NCBI RefSeq assembly: GCF_009711265.1
Contig: NZ_WMII01000021.1
Location: 1-53,678, forward strand
Direction of reading: 5' to 3'
DNA from: Paracoccus shanxieyensis
GTDB lineage: Bacteria > Pseudomonadota > Alphaproteobacteria > Rhodobacterales > Rhodobacteraceae
DNA length: 53,678 nt
Within the stretch, counting starts at the first letter, position 1; the number at the start of each line of letters is the position of its first letter. The notes beneath the pieces are model-generated. The model saw only the letters and a list, made by a program, of their open reading frames with translations. It was not told where the DNA came from and made no database searches. Position numbers and translations under genes: made by a program. This document shows, one piece after another, positions 25,911 through 34,673 of the stretch.

Positions 25911-26480
25911 TCAGCTACCTTCGGGGAGCCGGTACACCATCCCCCTGCCCTCGACTTTCTCCGCTGCGATGGGCAGACTCAGCTTTTTCTTCAGGGCGCC
26001 AGAGATGCAGACCCTGACCGTGTGCGCCAACCATCCTGTCGCCGCGACCATTTCGGCGACCGTCGCGCCCTCGGGGCGCTGGAGCATGGCAATGACCTGC
26101 GCCTGCTTGGTGCCAGCGCGGATGGCGACGGGTTTCGCGGTGTCGGTGTCGTCGGGCGTCTGCACCGGTTCCGCCCTGGGCTTCGCCCTCCGCACGCTGG
26201 CTACGGCGCTGGCCGCCAGCGGCTCGATCCCGATGGCTTCCAGCCCGGCCTCTGTCACGATCAGCGTGGTGCCATGGCCGTCGCCCGTCTCGCGCCACAT
26301 CGGCTCGCCGCGGCGAAGGTTGGCCTCGACCTCCTCGAGCCAGCCGCGGGCGATCATCTTGCCGACGACCATCTTGGCAGCGGCGCCGACCAGCCCATCG
26401 GGCAGCGGCAGGGCGAGGTTGCCGGGCCGGGTCGCAGCGCGGGACAGGATCAGGGTCTGGGTGTCGGACGGGGTGGTCAT
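25911..26480 (-). CDS. DUF3489-like regulatory protein
   Basis: This 189-residue protein starts at ATG 26480 (GGAGGCCCCC just upstream). Residues about 125-185 form a small winged helix of the DUF3489 type (GTKQAQVIAMLQRPEGATVA, ATGWLAHTVRVCISGALKKK, EGRGMVYRLP). The N-terminal part also contains helix-wing segments (GLVGAAAKMVVGKMIARGWL), suggesting a DNA-binding role. It is convergent with the HNH gene, 4 nt apart, and first of three minus-strand small genes placed between early and late phage genes. Confidence 0.72.
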   Translation of the reverse strand: MTTPSDTQTLILSRAATRPGNLALPLPDGLVGAAAKMVVGKMIARGWLEEVEANLRRGEPMWRETGDGHGTTLIVTEAGLEAIGIEPLAASAVASVRRAKPRAEPVQTPDDTDTAKPVAIRAGTKQAQVIAMLQRPEGATVAEMVAATGWLAHTVRVCISGALKKKLSLPIAAEKVEGRGMVYRLPEGS

Positions 26481-26575
26481 GGGGGCCTCCGTGGCTTTGG
26501 GCGCGCGGTGTGCGCGCCTTCTACGAAGGCAAGCCCCGTCATCGGACGGGGCGGCCGTCGCGCCGTGTGGGCGCG

Positions 26576-26800
26576 TCAGGCGGCGTGTTCGCCTTTCTTG
26601 AAGGCGCTGTCGGTGATCTGGCGCAGCAGGCCCGCGTAGTGCTTCAGCGTCCCGACATGGCCCCAATGGATGTCGTCGGGGTGGGTCTCGAAGTGGTCGT
26701 CGCTGAGGGCCCTCAGGCGCTCCAGCATCACGTCGATCTCGGCCTTCGCGGCGATGAAGGCGTCGAGAGCTTTGGAATTGTCGGCGGCGCGGCGGGTCAT
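26576..26800 (-). CDS. Small hypothetical phage protein
   Basis: This 74-residue protein starts at ATG 26800, with GAAGGAT upstream, beginning MTRRAADNSKALDAFIAAKA. It is acidic and mostly helical (AEIDVMLERLRALSDDHFE), with His/Asp/Trp in THPDDIHWGHVG. Function not recognised. It shares orientation with its neighbours. An upstream in-frame ATG at 26827 lacks an RBS. Confidence 0.6.
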   Translation of the reverse strand: MTRRAADNSKALDAFIAAKAEIDVMLERLRALSDDHFETHPDDIHWGHVGTLKHYAGLLRQITDSAFKKGEHAA

Positions 26801-26911
26801 GGCGGGGCATCCTTCGGTGAGTTGCATCGTTCTGGTGCGAACACCATCGCTCTGTCGGGCGGATGATCGTAGGCAAATCGGAGCAATATCAGTGCTTTCT
26901 GATCATGCCGG

Positions 26912-27127
26912 TCAGATCAGCCGCATCTCCGCCAGCGTGCGGCTGGCAGCGCCAAGCTGGGCGGTCGGCAGTTCGATCTTCAGGTGCGACAGGACGTCGG
27001 ACGCCTCGGCCGGGATCCCGCTCTCGCGCAGCGCCTGCTCGATGACCTCGGCAATGGCGTCCGGACGGCTCAGGTCGAAGCCCTCGGGAAGGGTAGAATA
27101 GTCGATGCGGATGGTGGTCGTGGTCAT
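26912..27127 (-). CDS. Small hypothetical phage protein
   Basis: This 71-residue protein begins MTTTTIRIDYSTLPEGFD and ends with EMRLI. AGGAGGG 6-8 nt before ATG 27127 supports the start. It has a beta-then-helix layout without signal or membrane segments. Function unknown. It is divergent from the terminase small subunit gene (27261), so the 133-bp gap, with AT-rich TTATTTTCAATA and TTGACA near 27219-27245, may hold divergent promoters. Confidence 0.6.
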   Translation of the reverse strand: MTTTTIRIDYSTLPEGFDLSRPDAIAEVIEQALRESGIPAEASDVLSHLKIELPTAQLGAASRTLAEMRLI

Positions 27128-27260
27128 GGTGAAGCCCTCCTGGGGTCCGCGCAATGCGGCCTGTTGATGGGAACAGACTCGCTCTGACGGCGGACACAAT
27201 CAACGGGAATGATTGTTTTTTCCTGTTTATTTTCAATATCTTGACAGGCATGACGGCGCC

Positions 27261-27797
27261 ATGAAGGGCATGAGCGAACGCGAGTATGCGGCGCATTCCG
27301 GCCTCTCTCGCGGCGGGGTACAAAAGGCGCGCAAGAACGGACGGCTGGTGGTCCATGACGACGGGTCGATCAATGCCGCGGCCTCCGACGTGCGCCGGGC
27401 GGAAATGACGGACCCTGACCAGCAGCGGCGCAGCTTGGGTGGTGACGGGCTGACGAGCGGCCCCGGCGACACGACGTCCTACATCAAGGCGCGCACGGCG
27501 CTGACGGTCTACGCGGCGCAGGAACGCCAGCTGGCCGTCCAGAAGAAGAAGGGCACGCTGGTCGACCGCGCGCGGGCGGAGACCCTCGTCTTCCGGCTCG
27601 CGCGGCAGGAACGGGATGTCTGGGTCACCTGGCCCGGACGGGTGGCCGCGCTGATGGCGGCGCAGATCATGGCGGAGGTGGAACGGCAATCCGGGGCATC
27701 GGTGACGATCGAGACCGCGATCATGCAGAGGGTGCTGGAAGCCCATGTCCGCGAACAGCTCGACGCCCTCGCCGACCTCCGGGTCTCGCTTGCATGA
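27261..27797 (+). CDS. Phage terminase small subunit
   Basis: This 178-residue protein has an N-terminal winged HTH (SEREYAAHSGLSRGGVQKAR, NGRLVVHDDGSINAAAS) as in Nu1-like small terminases, which recognise the packaging site. A helical oligomerisation region follows (YAAQERQLAVQKKKGTLVDR). It overlaps the large subunit by 53 nt, the usual order. ATG 27261 is preceded by TTGACA-like sequence near 27240. It starts the late operon. Confidence 0.82.
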   Translation: MKGMSEREYAAHSGLSRGGVQKARKNGRLVVHDDGSINAAASDVRRAEMTDPDQQRRSLGGDGLTSGPGDTTSYIKARTALTVYAAQERQLAVQKKKGTLVDRARAETLVFRLARQERDVWVTWPGRVAALMAAQIMAEVERQSGASVTIETAIMQRVLEAHVREQLDALADLRVSLA

Positions 27798-29811
27798 TGA
27801 GGAGGTTGAACACGGGCGGACGTCCAACGACCTGACGGCCGACCTCGACCTCGGCTTCGACGGCGCCGAGGACCTGCTCAGGGTCTGGCGTCAGGGCCTG
27901 CGCCCCGACCCGAACCTGACGGTGTCGGAATGGGCAGATCAGCATCGCTGGCTGTCATCGCGCGGCGCGGCCGAGCCGGGTCGCTACCGCACCGCCCGCG
28001 CGCCTTATCTGCGCGAGATCATGGATGCGCTGTCGCCCGGCCATCCGGCGCAGCGCATCACCTTCATGAAGGCGGCGCAGGTCGGGGCGACCGAGGCGGG
28101 CAACAACTGGATCGGCTTCGTCATCCACCATGCGCCGGGGCCGATGCTGGCGGTGCTGCCGAGCCTGGAACTGGCCAAGCGCACCTCGCGCGGCCGTCTT
28201 GATCCCTTGATCGCGGACAGCCCGGCGCTCCGCGAACGGGTGAACCCGGCCCGGTCGCGCGATGCGGGCAATTCGATGCTGTCGAAGGAATTCCCCGGCG
28301 GCATCTTGGTGCTGACCGGGGCGAATTCCGCAACCGGCCTGCGATCGATGCCCGCGCGCTATGTCTTCCTCGACGAGGTCGACGCCTATCCGGCCTCGGC
28401 CGACGAGGAAGGCGATCCGGTCACGCTGGCTGAGGCGCGGACCACCACCTTCTCACACCGGCGCAAGGTGTTCATGGTCTCGACGCCCACGATCCGGGGG
28501 CTGTCGCGCATCGAGCGCGAGTTCGAGGCTTCGGATCAGAGGCGCTACTTCGTGCCTTGTCCGCATTGCGGGGTGATGCAGTGGCTGCAATTCGACCGGC
28601 TACGCTGGGCGAAGAGCCGACCGGAAACGGCGGCCTACCATTGCGATGGGTGCGAGCGTCCCATCGCCGAGCACCACAAGACCGAGATGCTGGCCCGCGG
28701 CGAATGGCGGGCGACAGCAGTTTCCAAGGATCCGAAGGCCATCGGCTTCCATCTCTCGGCGCTCTATTCGCCCTTGGGCTGGAAAAGCTGGTCCGACGTC
28801 GCGCGGGAATGGCTGGCGGCCCAGGGGTCGGACGAGACGCTGCGCGCGGCGCGCAACACGCTTCTGGGCGAGACATGGGTTGAAAGCGGAGACGCACCGG
28901 AATGGCGGCGGCTGGCGGATCGGCGGGAATCCTGGAAGCCGGGCGCGGTGCCGATGGCCGGGCTGTTCCTGACGGCCGGGGCGGACATCCAGAGGGACCG
29001 GATCGAGGTCGACATCTGGGCCTGGGGCCGGGGCATGGAAAGCTGGCTTGTCGATCACATCGTGATCCCGGGCGGGCCTGACGATGCGGGCGCCTGGGAC
29101 AAGCTGACGGAGCTTTTGGGGAAAAGCTGGCAGCATGCAAATGGTGCCTTCATGACGGTGGCACGGCTTGGCATCGACACCGGGTACGAGGCCGCGGCGG
29201 TCTATGCCTGGTCGCGCAAGGTTGGCTTTGAACAGGTGGCACCGCTGAAGGGCCTCGAGGGGTTCAACCGCGCCGCGCCCGTGTCTGGGCCGACCTATGT
29301 CGATGCCACCATCGGCGGGAAACGCCTCCGCCGCGGCGCGCGGCTCTGGTCGGTGGCCACGGCGACGTTCAAGGCGGAGACCTACCGCTTCCTGCGGATA
29401 GAACGGCCCTCGGACGAGGACCGCGCCACCGGGGCGCTCGATGCCCCCGGCACGATCCACCTTCCCGGCTGGGCCGACACCGAATGGCTGAAGCAGCTGG
29501 TGGCCGAGCAGCTGGTCACCATCCGCAACAAGCGCGGCTATGCCCGTCAGGAATGGCAGAAGATGCGCGAGCGGAACGAGGCGCTTGACTGCCGGGTCTA
29601 TGCCCGCGCTGCAGCGTGGATCCTCGGCGCCGACCGCTGGGACGAGGCCACCTGGCGACGGCTCGAGGCGCAGGCTGGCGTGGAAACACGTCTGCCGGTG
29701 GCCGTCGCTGCGGCTCCGACACCAGCCGACCCGGCCCAGCCCAAGGCCGGAACCCTGACCACGCCACGCCGGAAGCGGCGGGCCTACACCCCGAACTTCA
29801 TGAGGGACTGA
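27745..29811 (+). CDS. Phage terminase large subunit (GpA family)
   Basis: This 688-residue GpA-type ATPase/nuclease packages DNA into the prohead. The ATPase centre includes TFMKAAQVGATEAGNNW (Walker A-like) and YVFLDEVDAYP (Walker B). The nuclease part includes LTAGADIQRDRIEVDIWAWG, GIDTGYEAAAVYAW and the C-terminal NEALDCRVYARAAAWIL, all typical of the family. A Cys4 zinc-like motif (CPHCGVMQW...CDGCERP) is also visible. Start ATG 27745 lies within the small subunit gene. Confidence 0.93.
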   Translation: MSANSSTPSPTSGSRLHDEEVEHGRTSNDLTADLDLGFDGAEDLLRVWRQGLRPDPNLTVSEWADQHRWLSSRGAAEPGRYRTARAPYLREIMDALSPGHPAQRITFMKAAQVGATEAGNNWIGFVIHHAPGPMLAVLPSLELAKRTSRGRLDPLIADSPALRERVNPARSRDAGNSMLSKEFPGGILVLTGANSATGLRSMPARYVFLDEVDAYPASADEEGDPVTLAEARTTTFSHRRKVFMVSTPTIRGLSRIEREFEASDQRRYFVPCPHCGVMQWLQFDRLRWAKSRPETAAYHCDGCERPIAEHHKTEMLARGEWRATAVSKDPKAIGFHLSALYSPLGWKSWSDVAREWLAAQGSDETLRAARNTLLGETWVESGDAPEWRRLADRRESWKPGAVPMAGLFLTAGADIQRDRIEVDIWAWGRGMESWLVDHIVIPGGPDDAGAWDKLTELLGKSWQHANGAFMTVARLGIDTGYEAAAVYAWSRKVGFEQVAPLKGLEGFNRAAPVSGPTYVDATIGGKRLRRGARLWSVATATFKAETYRFLRIERPSDEDRATGALDAPGTIHLPGWADTEWLKQLVAEQLVTIRNKRGYARQEWQKMRERNEALDCRVYARAAAWILGADRWDEATWRRLEAQAGVETRLPVAVAAAPTPADPAQPKAGTLTTPRRKRRAYTPNFMRD

Positions 29812-30023
29812 TGGACCTGGAACGCATGCAGGCCCTGCTCATGGCACTGCAGGAAGCCCGCTTCGCCGGGCTGCGCAGCGTCAGCTATGACGGCAAGACC
29901 GTGACCTATGGCTCTGACGCGGAACTCGCCGCGGCCGTTCGCGACTTGGAAGGCCGGATAGCCAGTGCCTCCGCTACGCCGCGCCGCCGTCGGTGGGGCA
30001 CCGTGGCCACGAAGGGTCTGTGA
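29811..30023 (+). CDS. gpW-like head-tail joining protein
   Basis: This 70-residue protein starts at ATG 29811, sharing one base with the terminase stop. The pattern MDLERMQALLMALQEARFAG, VSYDGKTVTYGSDAELAAAV is that of lambda gpW, which plugs the head and connects it to the tail. It precedes the portal gene as in lambda. Confidence 0.85.
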   Translation: MDLERMQALLMALQEARFAGLRSVSYDGKTVTYGSDAELAAAVRDLEGRIASASATPRRRRWGTVATKGL

Positions 30024-30025
30024 CC

Positions 30026-31537
30026 ATGGTGTTCGACGCCTTCCGCGCGCGCCTTGGCACGATCATCGGCGGGTTCGACGCGGCGCAGTCCCACCGGCGC
30101 ATGCGCGGGTTCCGCGCCACCCGGGCGCATGTGAACACGCTGATCACCGCCTCGGGCGAGACCATCACCGCCCGGGCGCGCTGGCTTGTGCGGAACAACG
30201 GCTACGCCGCGAACGCGGTCGACGCCTTCGCGAACCACGTCGTCGGCGACGGGATCAAGCCTTCGTCGAAGATCGCGGACGCAGTGAAGAAGGAGGAGCT
30301 GCAGAGGCTCTGGCTCGCCTGGACCGACGAGGCGGACGCCGAAGGGCTGACCGACTTCTTCGGGTTGCAGCGCCGGGCAGCGCGCGAGGTGTTCCTCGCG
30401 GGCGAGGTCTTCCTGCGCATCCGCACCCGGCGTCCCGAAGATGGTCTCACGGTGCCGATGCAGCTGCAGATGCTGCCCTCGGAAATGTTGCCGCAGGACA
30501 TGACCCGCGTCCTGCCCGGCGCGGGGTCGATCCGGCAGGGCATCGAGTTCGACGGGATCGGGCGGCGCGTGGCCTACCACTTCCTGCGCCGCCACCCGGG
30601 CGACATGACCGATCCGGGGCTGGCAGGGGAAACCGTGCGCGTGCCCGCCTCGGAGGTGATCCACATCCTCGACCCGGTCGAGGCGGGCCAGCTGCGCGGT
30701 GTCTCACGCTTTGCGGCTGCTGTGGTGAAGCTCTTCACCCTCGACCTCTACGATGACGCGGAACTCGAGCGGAAGAAGACCGCGGCGATGTTCGCGATGT
30801 TCATTACGTCGCCCGCCCCGGAAACCGCCCTCGATCCGGCAGAGGACGATCTCGAGGTCGAACCGGGCCAGGTAGTGCGGCTGGACCCCGGCGAGGACGT
30901 GACCACGCCATCCACCCCGGACTCAGGCAGCACCTATGAACCCTTCCAGTACCGCACGCTCCTGCAGATCGGCGCGGCGCTGGGCGTGCCTTATGGCTAT
31001 CTGACGGGCGACACGGCGAAGGGGAACTTCTCCAACACCCGGATTGCCCTCGTCGACTTCCGCCGCCGCATCTCGGCCTTCCAGCATTCCGTGATGGTCT
31101 ATCAGCTCTGCCGCGCCGTCTGGACGCGCTGGATGGACATGGCGGTGCTGGCGGGGGCCATCGACCTGCCAGGCTATGCGACGGAGCGGCGGCAATACCT
31201 CTCCTGCGACTGGCTGCCCACCAAATGGGACTGGATCGACCCGGCCAAGGATGCCGCGGCCGAGATCCTGCAGATCGAGGCGGGCCTGAAATCTCGCACA
31301 CAGGCCATCGCCGAGCGGGGATACGACGCCGAGCAGGTCGACCGGGAAATTGCTGCGGAACGGAAACGCGAGGCGGAACTGGGTCTGGACTTCCGGCGGC
31401 CGGGGTCGCCCGCGCAGGCGGCGGGTGGCGGCACTGGGCCGGGTGATGCCGAGGGCCAGCAGGAAAATCGGCAGGACGGCAGCAATCAGGATGACGACGG
31501 CGAGAACCGGGAACCAAGGCCTGCGGAGGACGCATGA
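30026..31537 (+). CDS. Phage portal protein (lambda gpB family)
   Basis: This 503-residue portal protein uses ATG 30026; a GTG at 30020 is possible. Family features are VRNNGYAANAVDAFANHVVG, AAREVFLAGEVFLRI, IEFDGIGRRVAYHF, GAALGVPYGYLTGD and ISAFQHSVMVYQL. It forms the dodecameric DNA gateway at one head vertex. The C-terminus is low-complexity and acidic (DGSNQDDDGENREP). ATGA overlap with the protease gene. Confidence 0.93.
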   Translation: MVFDAFRARLGTIIGGFDAAQSHRRMRGFRATRAHVNTLITASGETITARARWLVRNNGYAANAVDAFANHVVGDGIKPSSKIADAVKKEELQRLWLAWTDEADAEGLTDFFGLQRRAAREVFLAGEVFLRIRTRRPEDGLTVPMQLQMLPSEMLPQDMTRVLPGAGSIRQGIEFDGIGRRVAYHFLRRHPGDMTDPGLAGETVRVPASEVIHILDPVEAGQLRGVSRFAAAVVKLFTLDLYDDAELERKKTAAMFAMFITSPAPETALDPAEDDLEVEPGQVVRLDPGEDVTTPSTPDSGSTYEPFQYRTLLQIGAALGVPYGYLTGDTAKGNFSNTRIALVDFRRRISAFQHSVMVYQLCRAVWTRWMDMAVLAGAIDLPGYATERRQYLSCDWLPTKWDWIDPAKDAAAEILQIEAGLKSRTQAIAERGYDAEQVDREIAAERKREAELGLDFRRPGSPAQAAGGGTGPGDAEGQQENRQDGSNQDDDGENREPRPAEDA

Positions 31538-32859
31538 TGCACCACACCCAGATCGCCCAGCGCGTCTTCAACACACCGCTGATGGTCGATCCCGCAAAGG
31601 CGCTGGCCTTCCTGACCGGGCTTGGCCCCCGGATCGTTGGGCGGGAAATCAGCGTCGAGGGGCTGGAGATTGCGGCCATAGATCGGGATGCGGCCAGCCT
31701 GCCCGCGCGCGCCTCTATCTTCGGCGACGACCTGACCAGCCGCCAGGCGCGCAACGGCGGCCAGCCCTTCGCGGTCGTCGACGGAATCGCCATCATCGAA
31801 ATCGCTGGCACGCTGGTGCATCGCGGCGCCTGGATCGGGCAATCCTCGGGTCTCACCTCCTATGAAGGGATCGCGGCGCAGCTGCAGGCGGCCGTCGCCG
31901 ATCCGGCGATCCGCGGCATCGCCCTCGATATCGACAGCTTCGGCGGCGAAGTGGCCGGAGCCTTTGACCTCGCCGACCGCGTCCGGGCCGCGCGTCAGGT
32001 GAAACCCATCCATGCCTTCGTCGCCGACCACGCCCTCTCGGCCGCCTACGCACTTGCCTCACAGGCCGACCGCATCGTCCTGCCGCGCACGGGTTCCGTC
32101 GGCAGCATCGGCGTCGTGGCCATGCACAGCGACATGAGCGGGGCGCTCGACCAGAAGGGCATCGCCGTGACGCTGATCCATGCTGGAGCCCGCAAGGTCG
32201 ATGCGAACCCGTATCAGCCGCTGCCCGAGGCCGTCCGCGCCCGGATCGCAGGCGAGTTGGAAGATCTGCGTCAGCTCTTCGCCGAGACCGTCGCCGAAGG
32301 TCGTGGTCGACGCCTCGACACCCTACGGGCGCTGGGCACCGAGGCCGCCGTATTCCGCGGGGAGGCGGCGGTCTTCGCCGGTCTGGCCGATGAGGTGGCC
32401 GATCCCGTCACCGCCTTCCGCGCTTTCGCCGCCGCACCCCGCGGCACAACCACCCTCAAATCCAACCCCAAAGGAAAGGGCCCGATGATGACCACTGCCC
32501 CCGAAGATCATGCGCAGCCTGCAGCCGCGCCTGCCGCCAGCACCCCGCCGGAACCGGCCCCGCCAGCGGCAGTCGCACCGCTGCAAACCGCGGCGGCCGC
32601 GATGTCGCCCGAAGCCATCCGCGCCGAGGCGGCCGAGGTCGCACAGGTCTGCGCGCAGGCCGCGCGCCTGGGCATCCAGATCGATGCTGCCGATGCCGTC
32701 ACCAAAGGCGTGAAGCCCGAGGCGCTGCGCGCCAAGATCCTGGCCGATCTTGCCGCCCGCAGCGATGCCGCGGGCATCATCGCCACCGCCCCGGCGGCTG
32801 GCGCGAAGGAAAGCCCCATCGTCGCGGCCGCGAAGAAATCGGCCGCTGCCTCGCGCTGA
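31534..32859 (+). CDS. S49-type head maturation protease with C-terminal scaffold (gpC-like)
   Basis: This 441-residue protein. Residues about 75-280 are an S49/SppA-like serine protease (GIAIIEIAGTLVHRG, IRGIALDIDSFGGEV, ADHALSAAYALAS with the probable nucleophile Ser, GSVGSIGVVAMHSDMSG). The last 125 residues are Ala/Pro-rich and helical, like lambda Nu3 scaffold. It cleaves scaffold during prohead maturation. An internal RBS and ATG at 32485 can make the scaffold alone. Start overlaps the portal stop (ATGA). Confidence 0.9.
   Translation: MMHHTQIAQRVFNTPLMVDPAKALAFLTGLGPRIVGREISVEGLEIAAIDRDAASLPARASIFGDDLTSRQARNGGQPFAVVDGIAIIEIAGTLVHRGAWIGQSSGLTSYEGIAAQLQAAVADPAIRGIALDIDSFGGEVAGAFDLADRVRAARQVKPIHAFVADHALSAAYALASQADRIVLPRTGSVGSIGVVAMHSDMSGALDQKGIAVTLIHAGARKVDANPYQPLPEAVRARIAGELEDLRQLFAETVAEGRGRRLDTLRALGTEAAVFRGEAAVFAGLADEVADPVTAFRAFAAAPRGTTTLKSNPKGKGPMMTTAPEDHAQPAAAPAASTPPEPAPPAAVAPLQTAAAAMSPEAIRAEAAEVAQVCAQAARLGIQIDAADAVTKGVKPEALRAKILADLAARSDAAGIIATAPAAGAKESPIVAAAKKSAAASR
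32485..32859 (+). CDS. Nested in-frame scaffold protein (Nu3-like)
   Basis: This is an in-frame internal start in the protease gene: AAGGAAAGGG ends 4 nt before ATG 32485 and a second ATG follows. The 124-residue product (MMTTAPEDHAQPAAAPAAS..., AEVAQVCAQAARLGIQIDAA) matches the separable scaffold region. Lambda C/Nu3 is arranged this way. Expression is inferred from the RBS and architecture. Confidence 0.65.
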   Translation: MMTTAPEDHAQPAAAPAASTPPEPAPPAAVAPLQTAAAAMSPEAIRAEAAEVAQVCAQAARLGIQIDAADAVTKGVKPEALRAKILADLAARSDAAGIIATAPAAGAKESPIVAAAKKSAAASR

Positions 32860-32912
32860 CAATTCTGCCCGCGCTGGGCGCCCCCATCCCCCAACATCCT
32901 GGAGACTGAACC

Positions 32913-33293
32913 ATGCCCGTCCTGACGGAACCGCCCAGCATGGGCGATGTCCTCAAATATGAGGTCAACCCGAACTACACCCGCGAGGTGGTGACGCTGC
33001 TCGCGGGCATGCCCTACCCTGTCGGCGCCGTCCTCGGACGCATCACCGCCAGCGGCAAGTACAAGCTGGCAACCAGCGGCGGCACCGATGGCGCGCAGAC
33101 TGCCTCGGCTGTTCTCCTCTACGCTGTGGACGCGACCCTCGCGGACGCCACCGGCATCGTCGTCGCCCGTGGCCCCGCAATCGTCTCGCGCGCAGCGCTC
33201 GCCTACGACGCCACCGTCGATGACGGGGCCAAGATCACCACCAAGATCGGCCAGCTGGCCGCCGCAGGCATCGTCGCCCGCGACGGCGTCTGA
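32913..33293 (+). CDS. Head decoration protein (lambda gpD-like)
   Basis: This 126-residue protein has the HDPD/gpD pattern (NPNYTREVVTLLAGMPYPVG, GRITASGKYKLAT, ARGPAIVSRAALAYD). It trimerises on the mature capsid and stabilises it. It lies 53 nt after the protease and just before the capsid gene, as in lambda. CTGGAGA precedes ATG 32913. Confidence 0.9.
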   Translation: MPVLTEPPSMGDVLKYEVNPNYTREVVTLLAGMPYPVGAVLGRITASGKYKLATSGGTDGAQTASAVLLYAVDATLADATGIVVARGPAIVSRAALAYDATVDDGAKITTKIGQLAAAGIVARDGV

Positions 33294-33321
33294 TCCCCCT
33301 CGTTCCCCCGGAGCATCCCCC

Positions 33322-34347
33322 ATGACCCTCGTCCGCAATCCCTTCGACGCTGGCGGCTATTCGCTGGCCGAGATGACCCAAGCCATCAACATCCTGCCCA
33401 ACCTCTACACGCGCCTCGCCCAGATCGGCCTCTTCCGCTTCGAAGGCGTCAGCCAGCGCTCGGTCATCATCGAACAATATGAAGGCGTTCTGAGCCTTCT
33501 CCCCTCCGTCCCCCTCGGCGGCCCCGCCACCGTCGGCACCCGGGAAGGCCGGTCCATGCGGTCCTTCGCCCTGCCGTGGATCCCGCATGACGACGTGGTC
33601 CTGCCTGCCGACATCCAGGGACAGCCCGCGCTGGGCGGCGCGTTCGATGCTGCCGATCCCCTCGTCGAGGTGATGAACCGCAAGCTGCTGCTGATGCGGC
33701 GCAAGCATGCCCAGACCCGTGAATACATGGAGATGAACGCGCTCCGCGGCATCGTGAAAGACGGCGCGGGCACCACCCTCTACAACTACTTCACCGAACT
33801 CGGCCTGGCGCAAATCTCGGTGGATTTCCTGCTGGGAACTGCTGGCACCAACGTGCAGGGCAAGGTGCGCGAGGTGCTGCGCGCCATCGAGGACAACCTC
33901 CTCGGCGAGGCAATGACCTCGGTCCATGCCCTCGTCAGCCGCGAGTTCTTCGACAAGCTGATCGCGCATCCGAAGACCGAGGAGGCCTACAAGTTCTACG
34001 CCTCGACCGGCGCCCAGCCCCTGCGCGAGGATGTGCGGCGCAACTTCCCCTTCGCCGGGATCCTGTTCGAGGAATACTCCGGCACCGTCACTCTTTCGAC
34101 CAAGGCCACCGAACGGCTGGTCCCGGCCAACGAAGGTATCGCCTTCCCCTTGGGCACGATGGACACCTTCACAACCTATGGCGGCCCGGCCAACCTGCTG
34201 GAGGCCGCGAACACCCTCGGCCTGCCGCTCTACGCCCGTCAGCATCTCGACGAAAAGGGCCGCTGGATCGATGTTATGACCGAGGCCTCGATCCTGCCCG
34301 TCAACAAGCGACCCCGGCTGGCGATCCGCCTGCACACGTCGAACTGA
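33322..34347 (+). CDS. Major capsid protein (lambda gpE family)
   Basis: This 341-residue protein has the HK97-fold gpE-family pattern: PFDAGGYSLAEMTQAINILP, GTREGRSMRSFALPWIPHDD, TREYMEMNALRGIVKDGAG, SREFFDKLIAHPKTEEAYKF and the C-terminal LPVNKRPRLAIRLHTSN. ATG 33322 follows CCGGAGCATCCCC. The normal size for gpE is near 340, so it appears complete. Confidence 0.94.
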   Translation: MTLVRNPFDAGGYSLAEMTQAINILPNLYTRLAQIGLFRFEGVSQRSVIIEQYEGVLSLLPSVPLGGPATVGTREGRSMRSFALPWIPHDDVVLPADIQGQPALGGAFDAADPLVEVMNRKLLLMRRKHAQTREYMEMNALRGIVKDGAGTTLYNYFTELGLAQISVDFLLGTAGTNVQGKVREVLRAIEDNLLGEAMTSVHALVSREFFDKLIAHPKTEEAYKFYASTGAQPLREDVRRNFPFAGILFEEYSGTVTLSTKATERLVPANEGIAFPLGTMDTFTTYGGPANLLEAANTLGLPLYARQHLDEKGRWIDVMTEASILPVNKRPRLAIRLHTSN

Positions 34348-34358
34348 CGGACCCACCC

Positions 34359-34673
34359 ATGTCCGCCTTCGCCGCCGCCATGGACCGCATCTTCACCCAT
34401 GCCTCCATGGCGGCCCCGGCCCTCTGGATCTCGGCCACCACGTCCGAGGAACGTCCGATCCGGATCATCCGCCGCGCCCCCGACCGCGTCACCGACTTCG
34501 GGGCGGGCCGGTTCGTCAGCGACACGACGGTGGTGGATGTCCGCGTCGCCGACCTCCCCGCCCCGCGCCCGGGCGACATGATCATCATCGGCGCCGACAG
34601 CCTTGCAATCCAAGGGGAGCCGCTGCGCGATCGCGAACGGCTGATCTGGACCATCGATCTGAGGCCAGCATGA
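34359..34673 (+). CDS. Head-tail joining protein (gpFII-like)
   Basis: This 104-residue protein sits right after the capsid, 11 nt away, where head completion/joining proteins lie. The beta-rich pattern (ALWISATTSEERPIRIIRRA, PRPGDMIIIGADSLAIQGEP, LIWTIDLRP) fits phage head-tail joining proteins. It overlaps the next gene by 4 nt. Assignment rests on size, position and pattern. Confidence 0.7.
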   Translation: MSAFAAAMDRIFTHASMAAPALWISATTSEERPIRIIRRAPDRVTDFGAGRFVSDTTVVDVRVADLPAPRPGDMIIIGADSLAIQGEPLRDRERLIWTIDLRPA

